DNA from: Streptomyces aurantiogriseus
GTDB lineage: Bacteria > Actinomycetota > Actinomycetes > Streptomycetales > Streptomycetaceae
DNA: 39,325 bases
NCBI RefSeq assembly: GCF_014649375.1
Contig: NZ_BMSX01000046.1
Span: forward strand, 1-39,325
Direction of reading: 5' to 3'
Translations under genes and position numbers: made by a program
Shown: piece after piece, positions 1 through 8,548 of the stretch
How the letters are laid out: each line of letters starts with the position of its first letter
Position numbering within the stretch: position 1 is the first letter of the stretch
Notes under the pieces: generated by a model
Database searches by the model: none
Seen by the model: only the letters and a program-made list of their open reading frames with translations
What the model was told of the DNA's origin: nothing

Positions 1-10
1 CCGACAACGA

Positions 11-41
11 AATGGGCCCCCGACTCCGTCGGCGGCCCATT
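11..41. terminator. Hairpin, probable terminator at the left edge
   Basis: An 8-bp stem (11-18 with 34-41) continues, across one C/C mismatch, into a 5-bp stem (20-24 with 28-32) with a 3-nt loop. No T-run follows on either strand, which is common for Streptomyces terminators. The gene it would serve lies outside the window. Confidence 0.5.
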
Positions 42-523
42 ACGAAAGATCGAGGCTAGGTGTCCGGCAAACGGAACCGGCCGTGAACTCGGCCCGAGCG
101 GACGCGTTGGAATCACGGTGCAGCGAACCCGGAAATCGTGTGGATCTTGGTGGATAACTGTGGACGAGCAGGTGGTTGTGAATATCGCTGTCACCCATAC
201 CGGTGACCGCCGCACCGCCCCCTACGCGTCTCCCGCAGAGCAGTCCGACGACTACGAGCGGTGACGGATCATGAGCATGCGAAAGAGGCGGCTTCAGCCG
301 CTTGGACACGGCGGCACAGCCGCGCAGAGAAGGAGAAAACCCACCCGGACATGCGACGACCCCCGCCGGGGGGGAGAGCGGGGGTCGTCTCCACGGCCGA
401 CTCGGGGGGGGAGGAGCCGGACCGGGTTAGCACGGTCGCGAACGATCCGTGACTTCCATGGTGTACCCGAGAGCCCTCTCAGGCAAACCCACGCGCCCAC
501 CTTACGCCGAATGGGCTGCCCCT
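42..523. other. Intergenic region with a 12-bp hairpin
   Basis: No convincing gene is seen here. The open frames lack ribosome sites, recognisable motifs and normal codon bias. The clearest structure is a perfect 12-bp stem (355-366 with 378-389, loop 367-377), which could be a terminator or a leader structure. A near-DnaA-box sequence lies around 148-160 on the minus strand. It is isolated, so I do not treat it as an origin. In S. coelicolor the neighbouring gene on this side is, from memory, a divergent CpaE/Ssd-like gene, so this may be a divergent promoter region. Confidence 0.4.
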
Positions 524-1357
524 ATGCTCTGGGTTGTGGAAAACCACTCCTTGCCCCGCACAGCGGCCTTCTTTGACCTGGACAAGACGGTCATTGCGAA
601 GTCGAGCACGCTCACCTTCAGCAAGTCCTTCTACCAAGGCGGGCTGATCAACCGCAGGGCGGCCCTGCGTACCGCGTATGCCCAGTTCGTCTTCCTCGTG
701 GGCGGTATGGACCACGACCAGATGGAACGGACACGCGAGTACCTGTCCGCGCTCGTGCGCGGCTGGAACGTCCAGCAGGTGAAGGAGATCGTCGCCGAGA
801 CCCTGCACGACCTGATCGACCCGCTCATCTACGACGAGGCCGCCTCCCTGATCGAGGAGCACCACACCGCCGGCCGCGATGTCGTGATCGTGTCGACGTC
901 GGGCGCCGAGGTGGTCGAGCCGATCGGGGAGATGCTGGGCGCGGACCGGGTGGTGGCCACCCGCATGGTGGTGGGCGAGGACGGCTGCTTCACCGGCGAG
1001 GTGGAGTACTACGCGTACGGCCCGACCAAGGCGGAGGCGATCAAGGAGCTGGCGGAGTCCGAGGGGTACGACCTCTCGCGCTGCTATGCCTACAGCGACT
1101 CGGCGACGGACCTGCCGATGCTGGAGGCGGTGGGCCATCCACACGCCGTGAACCCGGACCGCCCGCTGCGCCGCGAGGCCCTCGCGCGCGGGTGGCCGAT
1201 TCTCGACTTCCACCGGCCGGTGCGGCTCAAGCAACGCCTTCCGTCGTTCTCCGTCCCACCCCGCCCGACACTCGTCGCCATGGCCGCCATAGGCGCGGCG
1301 GCGGCCACGGCGGGCCTCGTCTGGTACGCCAGCCGGCGCCGGGGGGCGACCGCCTGA
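524..1357 (+). CDS. HAD-superfamily IB hydrolase, membrane-tailed
   Basis: This is a HAD phosphatase-like protein of 277 aa. Motif I FFDLDKT is close to the N-terminus, with both nucleophile/acid aspartates. Motif II lies in IVSTSGAEVVEPIG, a conserved lysine in YGPTKAEAI, and motif IV in YSDSATDLPML. The C-terminus has one hydrophobic segment (about residues 248-268) followed by arginines, so the protein is probably membrane-anchored. HAD-IB relatives act as phosphoserine-phosphatase-like enzymes or lipid phosphatases. The substrate here is unknown. The Streptomyces orthologue has been labelled morphological differentiation-associated (recalled). The chosen start is ATG 524. GTG 536 is an alternative, because TATGCT at 523-528 is an excellent -10 hexamer 7 nt before it, which would give a leaderless mRNA. 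Confidence 0.85.
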   Translation: MLWVVENHSLPRTAAFFDLDKTVIAKSSTLTFSKSFYQGGLINRRAALRTAYAQFVFLVGGMDHDQMERTREYLSALVRGWNVQQVKEIVAETLHDLIDPLIYDEAASLIEEHHTAGRDVVIVSTSGAEVVEPIGEMLGADRVVATRMVVGEDGCFTGEVEYYAYGPTKAEAIKELAESEGYDLSRCYAYSDSATDLPMLEAVGHPHAVNPDRPLRREALARGWPILDFHRPVRLKQRLPSFSVPPRPTLVAMAAIGAAAATAGLVWYASRRRGATA

Positions 1358-1536
1358 GCCGCGTCCGCGCGACCCTCCCGCGCGTGATGCGACCATCAAC
1401 ACCCGTTTGGCGCCTTTTTGAGGGCAAAAGTAAAGAACTGGTGCCCGGCCTTCCGCTTGTCCTGGCCCTGGAGTACAAAGGACTTAACGGCCCGCGAGAC
1501 CAAGGACATCCGAGAGGATCACCTTAATAACCGCAT

Positions 1537-1742
1537 TTGGCCCCACGGACCGGTGCATGAACATCGGGCACCCACGCGACGTCGACCCGTCGATTACGGG
1601 CCAGCCGCACCAGGTAACGGGCAAAGATCCTGACCTGATGGGCGACATATCGAGGACGCTTGGTAACCCGGTGAGCATGCCAGCGGCGGTACGAGGACTC
1701 GTACCGCCGCATCCCTGTCAGGCCCCCTCGGGGGCTTTTTTC
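1537..1742 (+). ncRNA. Probable 6S-like small RNA
   Basis: This gene-free stretch ends with a perfect 13-bp stem (1683-1695 with 1698-1710) and then an intrinsic terminator. No ORF in it looks protein-like. A TAATAA at 1525-1530 could be the -10, giving a transcript of about 205 nt. From memory, S. coelicolor has a 6S RNA-like transcript (scr3559) in the same spot, between the HAD gene and the following oxidoreductase/Fic-like gene. The 5' end and the identity are inferred from location, size and terminator. I could not fold the RNA to show the 6S central bubble. Confidence 0.55.
1722..1742 (+). terminator. Intrinsic terminator of the small RNA
   Basis: A perfect 6-bp stem GCCCCC/GGGGGC (1722-1727 with 1730-1735, TC loop) is followed directly by six T residues (1736-1741). 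It is one of the few canonical U-tract terminators in this window and points rightward. Confidence 0.8.
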
Positions 1743-1767
1743 ATGCCTTCACGCGCGCGTACCTGCG

Positions 1768-2592
1768 CTACGCCGCCCCGCGCTGCAGCGCCTCGCACAC
1801 CGCCGTCGACTCACGGGCGCCCAGCTCGACCGCCCGGCCGCAGTGGGCGATCCAGGCCGCCATGCCGTCCGGGGTCCCTGAGACATAGCCGTCCAGGGCG
1901 GCCAGGTAGGCCGCCCGCCCCAGCTCGGCGTGGCCCACCTCGGCCGGGCAGACCGACTTGGGGTCGAGTCCGCTGCCGATCAGGACGATGCGCTCGGCCG
2001 CGCGCGCGACAAGACCGTTGTGGGAGGCGAAGGGGCGCAGGGCGAGCAGTTCGCCGTGCACGACGGCCGCCGTCACCAGGGCGGGAGCCGAACTGCCCGC
2101 CACGATCAGCTCGGACAGCCCCTCCAGACGGCCGGAGACCTCGTCCGCGCTCGGCAGCGGCAGCTCGATCAGCGGCTCGTCGACCGGCTCACCGGTCTGC
2201 CGCGGCCGCCCGACCTCGTCGTCCTTGTTCGCCGCGGCCACCAGGTGCAGCCGCGCCAGCACCCGCAAGGGGGACTGCCGCCAGATGGACAGCAGCTGGC
2301 CCGCTTCCGCGGTCAGCCGCAGCGCGGCGCCCACGACGCGTGCCTCGTCGTCGGCACCGAAGTCACTGCGTCGGCGCACCTCCTCCAGGGCCCAGTCCGC
2401 GCCGGACAGCGCCGCCGAGCCACGGGCGCCGCGCAGGGCCGCCTCGGAGGTGATCGCGGTGCTGCGGCGTCGCATGATGCGGTGCCCGTAGACCCGGTCC
2501 ACGGCCTTGCGCACGGTCTCCACGGACTCGGCCACGCCGGGCAGCGCACCCAGGGCCGCGAGCGGATCGGCGGTAGCGCCTGTCGTACTCAT
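1768..2592 (-). CDS. Fic-like protein with a degenerate catalytic motif
   Basis: The protein is 274 aa from ATG 2592. Residues 186-197 (RPFASHNGLVAR) align with the Fic core H-P-F-x-D/E-G-N-G-R-x2-R. The proline, phenylalanine, NG and last arginine remain, but the catalytic histidine is arginine, the metal-binding acidic residue is serine, and the first core arginine is leucine. GSAALSGA (about residues 58-65) resembles the degenerate remnant of a Fic inhibitory helix. AMPylation by the usual chemistry is therefore unlikely, and a binding or regulatory role is more plausible. Database labels for relatives (oxidoreductase, Fic family) are recalled and may be unreliable. There is no Shine-Dalgarno. 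TAGTGT lies 7 nt before the ATG, suggesting a leaderless transcript. It is divergent from the CooC-like gene. Confidence 0.75.
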   Translation of the reverse strand: MSTTGATADPLAALGALPGVAESVETVRKAVDRVYGHRIMRRRSTAITSEAALRGARGSAALSGADWALEEVRRRSDFGADDEARVVGAALRLTAEAGQLLSIWRQSPLRVLARLHLVAAANKDDEVGRPRQTGEPVDEPLIELPLPSADEVSGRLEGLSELIVAGSSAPALVTAAVVHGELLALRPFASHNGLVARAAERIVLIGSGLDPKSVCPAEVGHAELGRAAYLAALDGYVSGTPDGMAAWIAHCGRAVELGARESTAVCEALQRGAA

Positions 2593-2687
2593 GAGTACGA
2601 CACTACGCAACCAGGGCGCACACCCCTCGAAGGAGTGGTCTTCTTCACGCACCCCTGCCACCCACAGCCATCACGACACTACGCTTC

Positions 2688-3674
2688 GTGAACATGAAAA
2701 TTGCTTTCGTTGGGAAGGGCGGCAGCGGCAAGACGACCCTGTCCTCCCTGTTCATCCGCCACCTCGCGGCCGTTGGCGCGCCCGTGATCGCGATCGACGC
2801 GGACATCAACCAGCACCTGGGACCCGCGCTCGGTCTCGACGAGGCGGAGGCCGCCGCACTGCCCGCGATGGGCGACCGGCTGCCACTGATCAAGGACTAT
2901 CTGCGCGGCTCCAACCCCCGCATCACCTCAGCCGGGACGATGATCAAGACGACCCCGCCCGGCGAGGGCTCCCGGCTGCTGCGGGTACGTGAGAGCAACC
3001 CGGTCTACGACGCCTGCGCCCGGACGGTGGAACTCGACGGCGGCGCCGTCCGTTTGATGGTCACGGGCCCCTTCACGGACGCCGACCTGGGGGTCGCCTG
3101 CTACCACTCCAAGACGGGAGCGGTGGAGCTGTGTCTGAACCACCTGGTGGACGGCCCTGACGAGTACGTCGTGGTCGACATGACGGCAGGCTCGGACTCC
3201 TTCGCCTCCGGCATGTTCACCCGTTTCGACGTCACGTTCCTCGTCGCCGAGCCGACCCGGAAGGGGGTCTCCGTCTACCGCCAGTACAAGGACTACGCCC
3301 GCGACTTCGGCGTCGAGCTGAGGGTCGTCGGCAACAAGGTGCAGGGTCAGGACGACCGTGACTTCCTCCGCGCCGAGGTCGGGGACGACCTGCTGGTGAC
3401 GGTCGGGCACTCGAACTGGGTGCGCGCCATGGAGAAGGGCCGGCCGCCCCGCTTCGACGCCCTGGAGGACACGAACCGCCATGCTCTGGGCCTGCTGCGG
3501 ACGGTCGTCGACTCGGCGTACGAGCGGCGTGACTGGGAGCGCTATACGCGCCAGATGGTGCACTTCCACCTGAAGAACGCCCAGTCGTGGGGCAATGAGC
3601 GCACCGGGGCCGACCTGGCCGTGCAGGTCGACCCCGGCTTCGTCCTCGGCGAGAGCGTCACCGCCTCCGTATGA
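2688..3674 (+). CDS. CooC/MinD-family P-loop ATPase
   Basis: The protein is 328 aa from GTG 2688, or 326 aa from ATG 2694. A deviant Walker A (GKGGSGKTT, residues 9-17) with the signature lysine sits at the N-terminus, and YVVVDMTAGSDSF is the Walker B/switch region. CooC proteins are cytosolic ATPases that load nickel into CO dehydrogenase, and relatives act as metal or cofactor insertion ATPases. No CO dehydrogenase is nearby, so the client is unknown. There is no ribosome site; TACGCT (2680-2685) lies 8 nt before ATG 2694, which favours ATG 2694 in a leaderless mRNA. It is divergent from the Fic-like gene with about 95 bp between starts, so the two may share regulation. Confidence 0.8.
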   Translation: MNMKIAFVGKGGSGKTTLSSLFIRHLAAVGAPVIAIDADINQHLGPALGLDEAEAAALPAMGDRLPLIKDYLRGSNPRITSAGTMIKTTPPGEGSRLLRVRESNPVYDACARTVELDGGAVRLMVTGPFTDADLGVACYHSKTGAVELCLNHLVDGPDEYVVVDMTAGSDSFASGMFTRFDVTFLVAEPTRKGVSVYRQYKDYARDFGVELRVVGNKVQGQDDRDFLRAEVGDDLLVTVGHSNWVRAMEKGRPPRFDALEDTNRHALGLLRTVVDSAYERRDWERYTRQMVHFHLKNAQSWGNERTGADLAVQVDPGFVLGESVTASV

Positions 3675-3701
3675 CGGCTGGGCGGCCGACCGGCCCGACG
3701 C

Positions 3702-4973
3702 CTACTGCTTGAACGCCGGCGCCCCGGGCACGCCCTTCGGGGCCGGGGCGGGGCGGCCGGCGAGGAAGGACGCCCAGCCCTGCTTCGGGGCCTCGCCGAC
3801 GCCGAGGGTCCGCAGCTTGGCCAGGATCCTCGGGTCCTGGGCGTCGAGCCAGTCGGCCAGCTGGCGGAACGAGACGCAGCGCACCTCCTGCTTGGTGCAG
3901 ACGCGCTCCACGACCTCCTCGACGGCGCGCATGTACGTGCCGCCGTTCCAGGACTCGAAGTGGTTGCCGATGATCAGCGGCGCGCGGTTGCCGTCGTAGG
4001 CCCGCTGGAAGCCCCTGAGCAGGCCGTCACGCATCTGGTCGCCCCACTGCTTGTGCTTGGCGGGGTCGCCCTGGCTGGTGGTGCCGGACTGGTTGACCAT
4101 GAAGTTGTAGTCCATGGTCAGCTGCTCGAAGGAGTGGCCGGGGAAGGGCACGAGCTGCATCGACAGGTCCCACAGGCCCTCCTTCCTGCCGGGCCAGACC
4201 TGGTTGTTGACGCCGCTGGTGTCATAGCGGAAGCCCAGCTCGCGGCCCGCCTTCAGGAAGTTCTGCCGGCCTTCGAGGCAGGGGGTGCGGGCGCCGATGA
4301 GTTCCTGGTCGTAGTCGAAGGGCAGCGGGGCCGCCTCCGTCATGCCGGTGTTGGTCTTCCAGGTCTTCACGAACTGCTTGGCCTGGGTGATCTCGTCCTT
4401 CCACTCCTCGACCGACCACTCGCCGACGCCGCCGCCCTTGCCGCAGAAGTGGCCGTTGAAGTGGGTGCCGATCTCGTTGCCCTCCAGCCACGCAAGGCGC
4501 AGCTGCTGCACGGTGTCGGCGATGCCCTGCTCGTCGTTGAAACCGATGTCGGAGCGGCCCGGGGAGTGCTGCGGCGGCTTGTAGAGGTCGCGCTTCTCCT
4601 CCGGCAGGAGATACACGCCGCTGAGGAAGTACGTCATCGTCGCGTTGTTGGCCTTGGACACCTTGCGGAAGTGGGAGAACAGCCGCTGGCTGTCCTCACC
4701 GGCGCCGTCCCAGGAGAAGACGACGAACTGCGGCGGCTTCTGGCCCGGCTTCAGGCGCTCGGGGCGGGGCAGGTGCGGCTGTGCCCCGGTGAACGCGGTG
4801 GAGCCGTCCCCGATCAGACGGACCGCGCTCTTGGCGCCAGGCCTCGCGTTCTGCGGACCCGGCGCCCCTTCGGACCTGTGGGCACCGCCGGTTCTCGACA
4901 GGCAACCGGCGAGCGATGCGGCGACGGCCGCGGCGACCACGGCGCCCGCGGCGATCCTCTGGTTGGCGGCCAT
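3702..4973 (-). CDS. Polysaccharide-deacetylase-fold lipoprotein
   Basis: The precursor is 423 aa from ATG 4973, preceded by a GGTGGG-type ribosome site. A signal peptide ends in lipobox LAGC with Cys24, so the mature protein is probably a lipoprotein on the outer face of the membrane. The body resembles the NodB/polysaccharide deacetylase fold: VVFSWDGAGED corresponds to the usual TFDDG strand and EIGTHFNGHFCG carries the paired histidines of the metal site. The usual TFDDG is not intact, so activity on chitin-like or peptidoglycan substrates is uncertain. It is convergent with the CooC-like gene, with only 27 bp between stops. Confidence 0.8.
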   Translation of the reverse strand: MAANQRIAAGAVVAAAVAASLAGCLSRTGGAHRSEGAPGPQNARPGAKSAVRLIGDGSTAFTGAQPHLPRPERLKPGQKPPQFVVFSWDGAGEDSQRLFSHFRKVSKANNATMTYFLSGVYLLPEEKRDLYKPPQHSPGRSDIGFNDEQGIADTVQQLRLAWLEGNEIGTHFNGHFCGKGGGVGEWSVEEWKDEITQAKQFVKTWKTNTGMTEAAPLPFDYDQELIGARTPCLEGRQNFLKAGRELGFRYDTSGVNNQVWPGRKEGLWDLSMQLVPFPGHSFEQLTMDYNFMVNQSGTTSQGDPAKHKQWGDQMRDGLLRGFQRAYDGNRAPLIIGNHFESWNGGTYMRAVEEVVERVCTKQEVRCVSFRQLADWLDAQDPRILAKLRTLGVGEAPKQGWASFLAGRPAPAPKGVPGAPAFKQ

Positions 4974-5309
4974 CTTCCGCCCACCTTCTTCCTTCTCTCG
5001 GGCCGACGCCGGCGAGGGCGTTCTCGGGTGGCATGCCGGGACGAGGGCCGACAGCGCCGCCAAGGTCGCACGGGACCGAGAAGGAATTAGTACGACAAGC
5101 CGATCAAATGCCCACTTCACTCCTGCGGGTGATCAATTGACCTATTTGCCCGGAAAATCCATGCTTGGCCTTTACTCTGCATTACGATTCGTTTACCGAG
5201 CGTTGATTCATCCCGCCACTGCACGCCGTGACCCACGGCCGCGACCGCCCCCGCGTCGACGGGGGACCACTTGTTCCGCGACCGCGCTGCCCCGGAGGAG
5301 ACGGGAACC
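4974..5309. other. Divergent intergenic region, AT-richer
   Basis: This is the region between the lipoprotein (leftward) and the SulP-carbonic anhydrase gene (rightward). The centre (about 5080-5215) is visibly less GC-rich than its surroundings, as expected for promoters. TTGACC at 5137-5142 is a good rightward -35, but the hexamer 17-18 nt downstream (around 5160) is weak, so the promoter is only a candidate. No gene is supported here. Confidence 0.45.
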
Positions 5310-7868
5310 ATGTCAGCCTGCGTCCCCACTCGCGCTTCCGACCCGACGCGCACCCAGCGCATCCGCCCGCCCCACAGTCCCCCACCGCACCGGCACCGCC
5401 GCTTCCATATCGCCGGCGCCGACGTGTCCGCCTCCATCGCGGTCTTTCTGATCGCTCTACCGCTGTCCCTCGGTATCGCCCTCGCCACCGGCGCGCCCCT
5501 GCAGGCCGGCCTCGTCGCCGCCGCCGTCGGCGGGCTCGTCGCCGGGTGGCTCGGCGGTGCTCCGCTCCAGGTCACCGGGCCCGCCGCGGGGCTGACCGTC
5601 GTCACCGCGGACCTCATCCACCGCTACGGCTGGCGGACGACGTGCGCCATCACCGTGCTCGCCGGGCTCGCGCAACTCGGCCTCGGCTGTCTGCGCGTGG
5701 CGCGCAGCGCGCTCGCCGTCAGCCCCGCCATCGTGCACGGCATGCTCGCCGGCATCGGCGTCACCATCGCCGTCGCCCAGCTGCACATCGTCCTCGGCGG
5801 CAGCCCACAGAGCTCCGTCCTCGACAACCTCCACGCGCTGCCCGCCCAGTTGGCGGACCTGCGGCCCGCCGCTGTGGCCGTGAGCGCGCTGACCCTCGCC
5901 CTTCTGTTGCTCTGGCCGCGCCTGCCCGGCCGGGTGGGCGGTCTGCTGCGCAAGGTACCCGCGGCGCTCGTCGCCGTTGCCGGGGCCACCGCGACCGCCG
6001 CGCTCGCCGGACTGACCCAGCCCAGAGTCGAGCTGCCGTCCTGGAGCAGTCACGCCCTGGCCGGGCTGCCCGAGGGGCCGGTGCTCGGCCTCGTCGCCGC
6101 CGTGCTCACCACCACGCTGGTGTGCAGCGTGCAGTCGCTGCTCGGCGCCGTCGCCGTGGACAAGCTGATCGCCTCCCGCCCCGGCCCGCACGTCGCCCGC
6201 TCCGACCTCGACCGCGAGCTGCTCGGCCAGGGCGCCGCCAACGTCGTCTCCGGCGCGCTCGGCGGACTGCCCGTCGCGGGGGTGGCCGTGCGCAGTTCCG
6301 CGAATGTGCAAGCCGGTGCCGTCAGCCGGAACTCCACGATGCTGCACGGCGTTCTCGTAGTAGTCGCCGCGCTGCTGATGGTCCCGATCCTGGAGTTCAT
6401 CCCGCTCGCCTCGCTCGCCGCCCTGGTGATGGCCGTCGGCATCCAGATGGTGTCCCTGCACCACATTCGCACGGTGACCCGCCACCGAGAGGTGCTGGTC
6501 TACGCCGTCACCACCCTCGGCGTGGTGTTCCTCGGCGTCCTGGAGGGCGTGGCGCTGGGAATCGCCGTGGCCGTCGCCGTCTCCCTGCACCGCCTCGCCC
6601 GCACCCGCATCACCCATGACGAGAAGGAAGGAGTCCATCACGTACACGTACGAGGACAGTTGACGTTCCTCGCGGTGCCGCGGCTCAGCCGCGCCCTGCA
6701 CCTCGTGCCCCAAGGAACGCAGGTCGTGGTCGAGTTGGACGGCTCCTTCATGGACCACGCGGCGTACGAGACCCTGCAGGACTGGCAGAGGACGCACACC
6801 GCGCAGGGCGGCTCCGTCGAGCTGACCGGCCGCCGCTCCGGCACCGACGGCCAGGCCTTCGAGCTCACCGCCACCGAGGCTCCCGACCCCACCCCGGCGG
6901 CGGGCGCTCCCCTCGCCGACTGCCGCTGCGGCCCCTGGACGCCCTGGCGCAACCACCAGTGCGAGGGTCCGCGGTCCGCCACTCCGCCCGGCCACGGCAC
7001 CGACGGACAGCCGACGGAAGGCCGGTCGTCCGGGGAACCGGGCGGGCAGTCCGGCGAACCTCCCGCCGGGTCCGCGAGATCCACCAGGTCCGGTCGGTCC
7101 GACGGGTCCGAGGGGTCCGACAGGTCCGGGTCCGACGGTTCCGCCGAGCCCGACGGACCGGCCGGCTCGGGCAGGTCCGCCGACTCCGAACCGAGCGCGC
7201 ACCAACTCGTCCGTGGCATCACCGCGTTCCACCGCAACACCGCACCGCTGGTACGGGGTGAGCTGGCGCGGCTGGCACGGGAGGGGCAGCGGCCGTCCCA
7301 GCTCTTCCTCACCTGCGCCGACTCACGGCTGGTCACGTCGATGATCACCTCCAGTGGTCCCGGCGACCTGTTCGTGGTGCGCAATGTGGGCAACCTCGTG
7401 CCCCCGCCCGGTGAGGAGAGCGGGGACGACTCGGTGGCGGCAGCGATCGAGTACGCGGTGGACGTGCTGAAGGTGCGGTCCATCACGGTGTGCGGGCACT
7501 CCGGGTGCGGGGCCATGCAGGCGCTGCTCAGCTCCGAACCCGGGGGCGCGCAGACCCCGTTGAAGCGGTGGCTGCGGCACGGGCTGCCGAGCCTGGAGCG
7601 GATGGCCGACGGTAGCCGCCCCTGGGCCCGGTTGGCCGGGCGGGCGCCCGCCGACGCGGTCGAGCAGCTCTGCCTGACCAACGTGGTCCAGCAGTTGGAC
7701 CACCTGCGCGCCCACGAGTCGGTGGCCCGGGCCCTGCGGGCCGGGGTGCTGGAGCTGCACGGGATGTACTTCCACGTGGGCGAGGCGCAGGCGTACCTGC
7801 TCACCGGGGCGTGCGGGGGTGACGACGAGGTGTTCGACCACGTGGGGGTGGCGGACGTGCCGGCGTGA
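5310..7868 (+). CDS. SulP anion transporter fused to beta-carbonic anhydrase
   Basis: The protein is 852 aa. ATG 5310 is chosen because GGAGGAG lies at 5294-5300, 9 nt upstream. Residues about 35-425 form a SulP/SLC26-type membrane domain with many hydrophobic helices. About 435-520 is STAS-like, 555-640 is a Ser/Gly/Asp/Arg-rich linker, and about 645-852 is a beta-carbonic anhydrase with zinc ligands Cys669 and Asp671-x-Arg673 (CADSR), His730 and Cys733 (HSGC). The arrangement suggests bicarbonate or another anion moved at the membrane and interconverted with CO2 by the cytosolic domain. M. tuberculosis Rv3273 has the same fusion (recalled). The linker is encoded by short tandem DNA repeats. 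Confidence 0.9.
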   Translation: MSACVPTRASDPTRTQRIRPPHSPPPHRHRRFHIAGADVSASIAVFLIALPLSLGIALATGAPLQAGLVAAAVGGLVAGWLGGAPLQVTGPAAGLTVVTADLIHRYGWRTTCAITVLAGLAQLGLGCLRVARSALAVSPAIVHGMLAGIGVTIAVAQLHIVLGGSPQSSVLDNLHALPAQLADLRPAAVAVSALTLALLLLWPRLPGRVGGLLRKVPAALVAVAGATATAALAGLTQPRVELPSWSSHALAGLPEGPVLGLVAAVLTTTLVCSVQSLLGAVAVDKLIASRPGPHVARSDLDRELLGQGAANVVSGALGGLPVAGVAVRSSANVQAGAVSRNSTMLHGVLVVVAALLMVPILEFIPLASLAALVMAVGIQMVSLHHIRTVTRHREVLVYAVTTLGVVFLGVLEGVALGIAVAVAVSLHRLARTRITHDEKEGVHHVHVRGQLTFLAVPRLSRALHLVPQGTQVVVELDGSFMDHAAYETLQDWQRTHTAQGGSVELTGRRSGTDGQAFELTATEAPDPTPAAGAPLADCRCGPWTPWRNHQCEGPRSATPPGHGTDGQPTEGRSSGEPGGQSGEPPAGSARSTRSGRSDGSEGSDRSGSDGSAEPDGPAGSGRSADSEPSAHQLVRGITAFHRNTAPLVRGELARLAREGQRPSQLFLTCADSRLVTSMITSSGPGDLFVVRNVGNLVPPPGEESGDDSVAAAIEYAVDVLKVRSITVCGHSGCGAMQALLSSEPGGAQTPLKRWLRHGLPSLERMADGSRPWARLAGRAPADAVEQLCLTNVVQQLDHLRAHESVARALRAGVLELHGMYFHVGEAQAYLLTGACGGDDEVFDHVGVADVPA
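7085..7150 (+). repeat. Tandem GGTCCG-based repeats in the SulP-CA linker
   Basis: Roughly seven copies of GGTCCG occur mostly at 6-9 bp spacing and encode the repeated Ser/Gly/Asp/Arg linker. They lie in frame and separate the STAS and carbonic anhydrase domains, so the linker length may vary between strains. Confidence 0.65.
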
Positions 7869-7873
7869 GCCCG

Positions 7874-7909
7874 GTGCCGGTGTGCCGCGGGTCAGTGGCT
7901 CACCGGCAC
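7874..7909. terminator. Hairpin between convergent genes
   Basis: A perfect 9-bp stem GTGCCGGTG/CACCGGCAC (7874-7882 with 7901-7909, 18-nt loop) spans the stop codon of the leftward gene and lies just after the SulP-CA stop. It could terminate both transcripts. There is no T-run. Confidence 0.4.
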
Positions 7910-8548
7910 ACAGGGCGACACCTTGCCCTTGTATGCCGACATGAACGACATCGTCTTTCCGAAGTGCTGGTCCTTGGGAATGTCGGAGTTCTCGATGGCC
8001 AAGGAGTCGCCACGGTGGAGAACGACCGTCCAGTTCCACAGGTCCTTGCCATGCGTGGGGGCGGCGGGCGCCGTCGACCGGAGCTGCTGCGGGGAGGCAG
8101 AAGTGTCCGGGGCCGCCGGGCTCACCGAGAGGAAACCGGACGACTCGGACTCGGCGCGCAGGGGTACGCCCCGCGGGTTCTTGCACTGCTGGCCGTAGGG
8201 AAGCTCCGTGATGTCGACCATGACGCCCTCCGCGCGCAGCCGTTCGGCGAATTCGCGCTGGGTCGCACGGTCCAGGCTCCTCGACTGCACGGTCACCGTC
8301 ACCGTGCCGTCCCCGTTCCGCTCCACCGCGTACGCCGGTGAATCGGCCGGGGAGCCCGGTACCAGTGCCAGCGCCAGTCCGGCCGCCGCGCACACCCCGG
8401 CGGCGAGGGCGAGCCGGCGGCCCGTGAGCAGGCGGCGCCGGGCGGGCGGGACCTCCGGCGTGAACTCCTCGGCCGAGGAGGAACGCCGCTCGACCTCCCT
8501 CCGCAGCTCCGCCAACAGCCGGTCCTCGAACGTCGTTCGGGTGCTCAT
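7892..8548 (-). CDS. Single-span membrane protein paired with ECF sigma (CU044_5270-like)
   Basis: The protein is 218 aa. It has a charged N-terminal domain of about 44 aa, one transmembrane segment (about residues 45-65), and an extracytoplasmic domain with YAVERNGDGTVTVTVQSR and a C-terminal Cys-containing tail. The architecture and adjacency fit the CU044_5270 family commonly found beside sigma factors, so it is a candidate anti-sigma or signal-sensing partner. Its start overlaps the sigma gene stop by ATGA (8545-8548), indicating translational coupling. No zinc-binding ZAS motif is visible, so an anti-sigma function is inference. Confidence 0.75.
   Translation of the reverse strand: MSTRTTFEDRLLAELRREVERRSSSAEEFTPEVPPARRRLLTGRRLALAAGVCAAAGLALALVPGSPADSPAYAVERNGDGTVTVTVQSRSLDRATQREFAERLRAEGVMVDITELPYGQQCKNPRGVPLRAESESSGFLSVSPAAPDTSASPQQLRSTAPAAPTHGKDLWNWTVVLHRGDSLAIENSDIPKDQHFGKTMSFMSAYKGKVSPCVPVSH

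Noticed and set aside
178..264. 28-codon GTG ORF in the left intergenic region
   Set aside because: No ribosome site, no familiar sequence and no conservation evidence.
5228..6619. 463-aa Arg-rich frame overlapping the SulP gene, and many similar long Arg/Pro/Gly frames
   Set aside because: These are shadow frames of real genes in high-GC DNA, without domains or proper codon bias.
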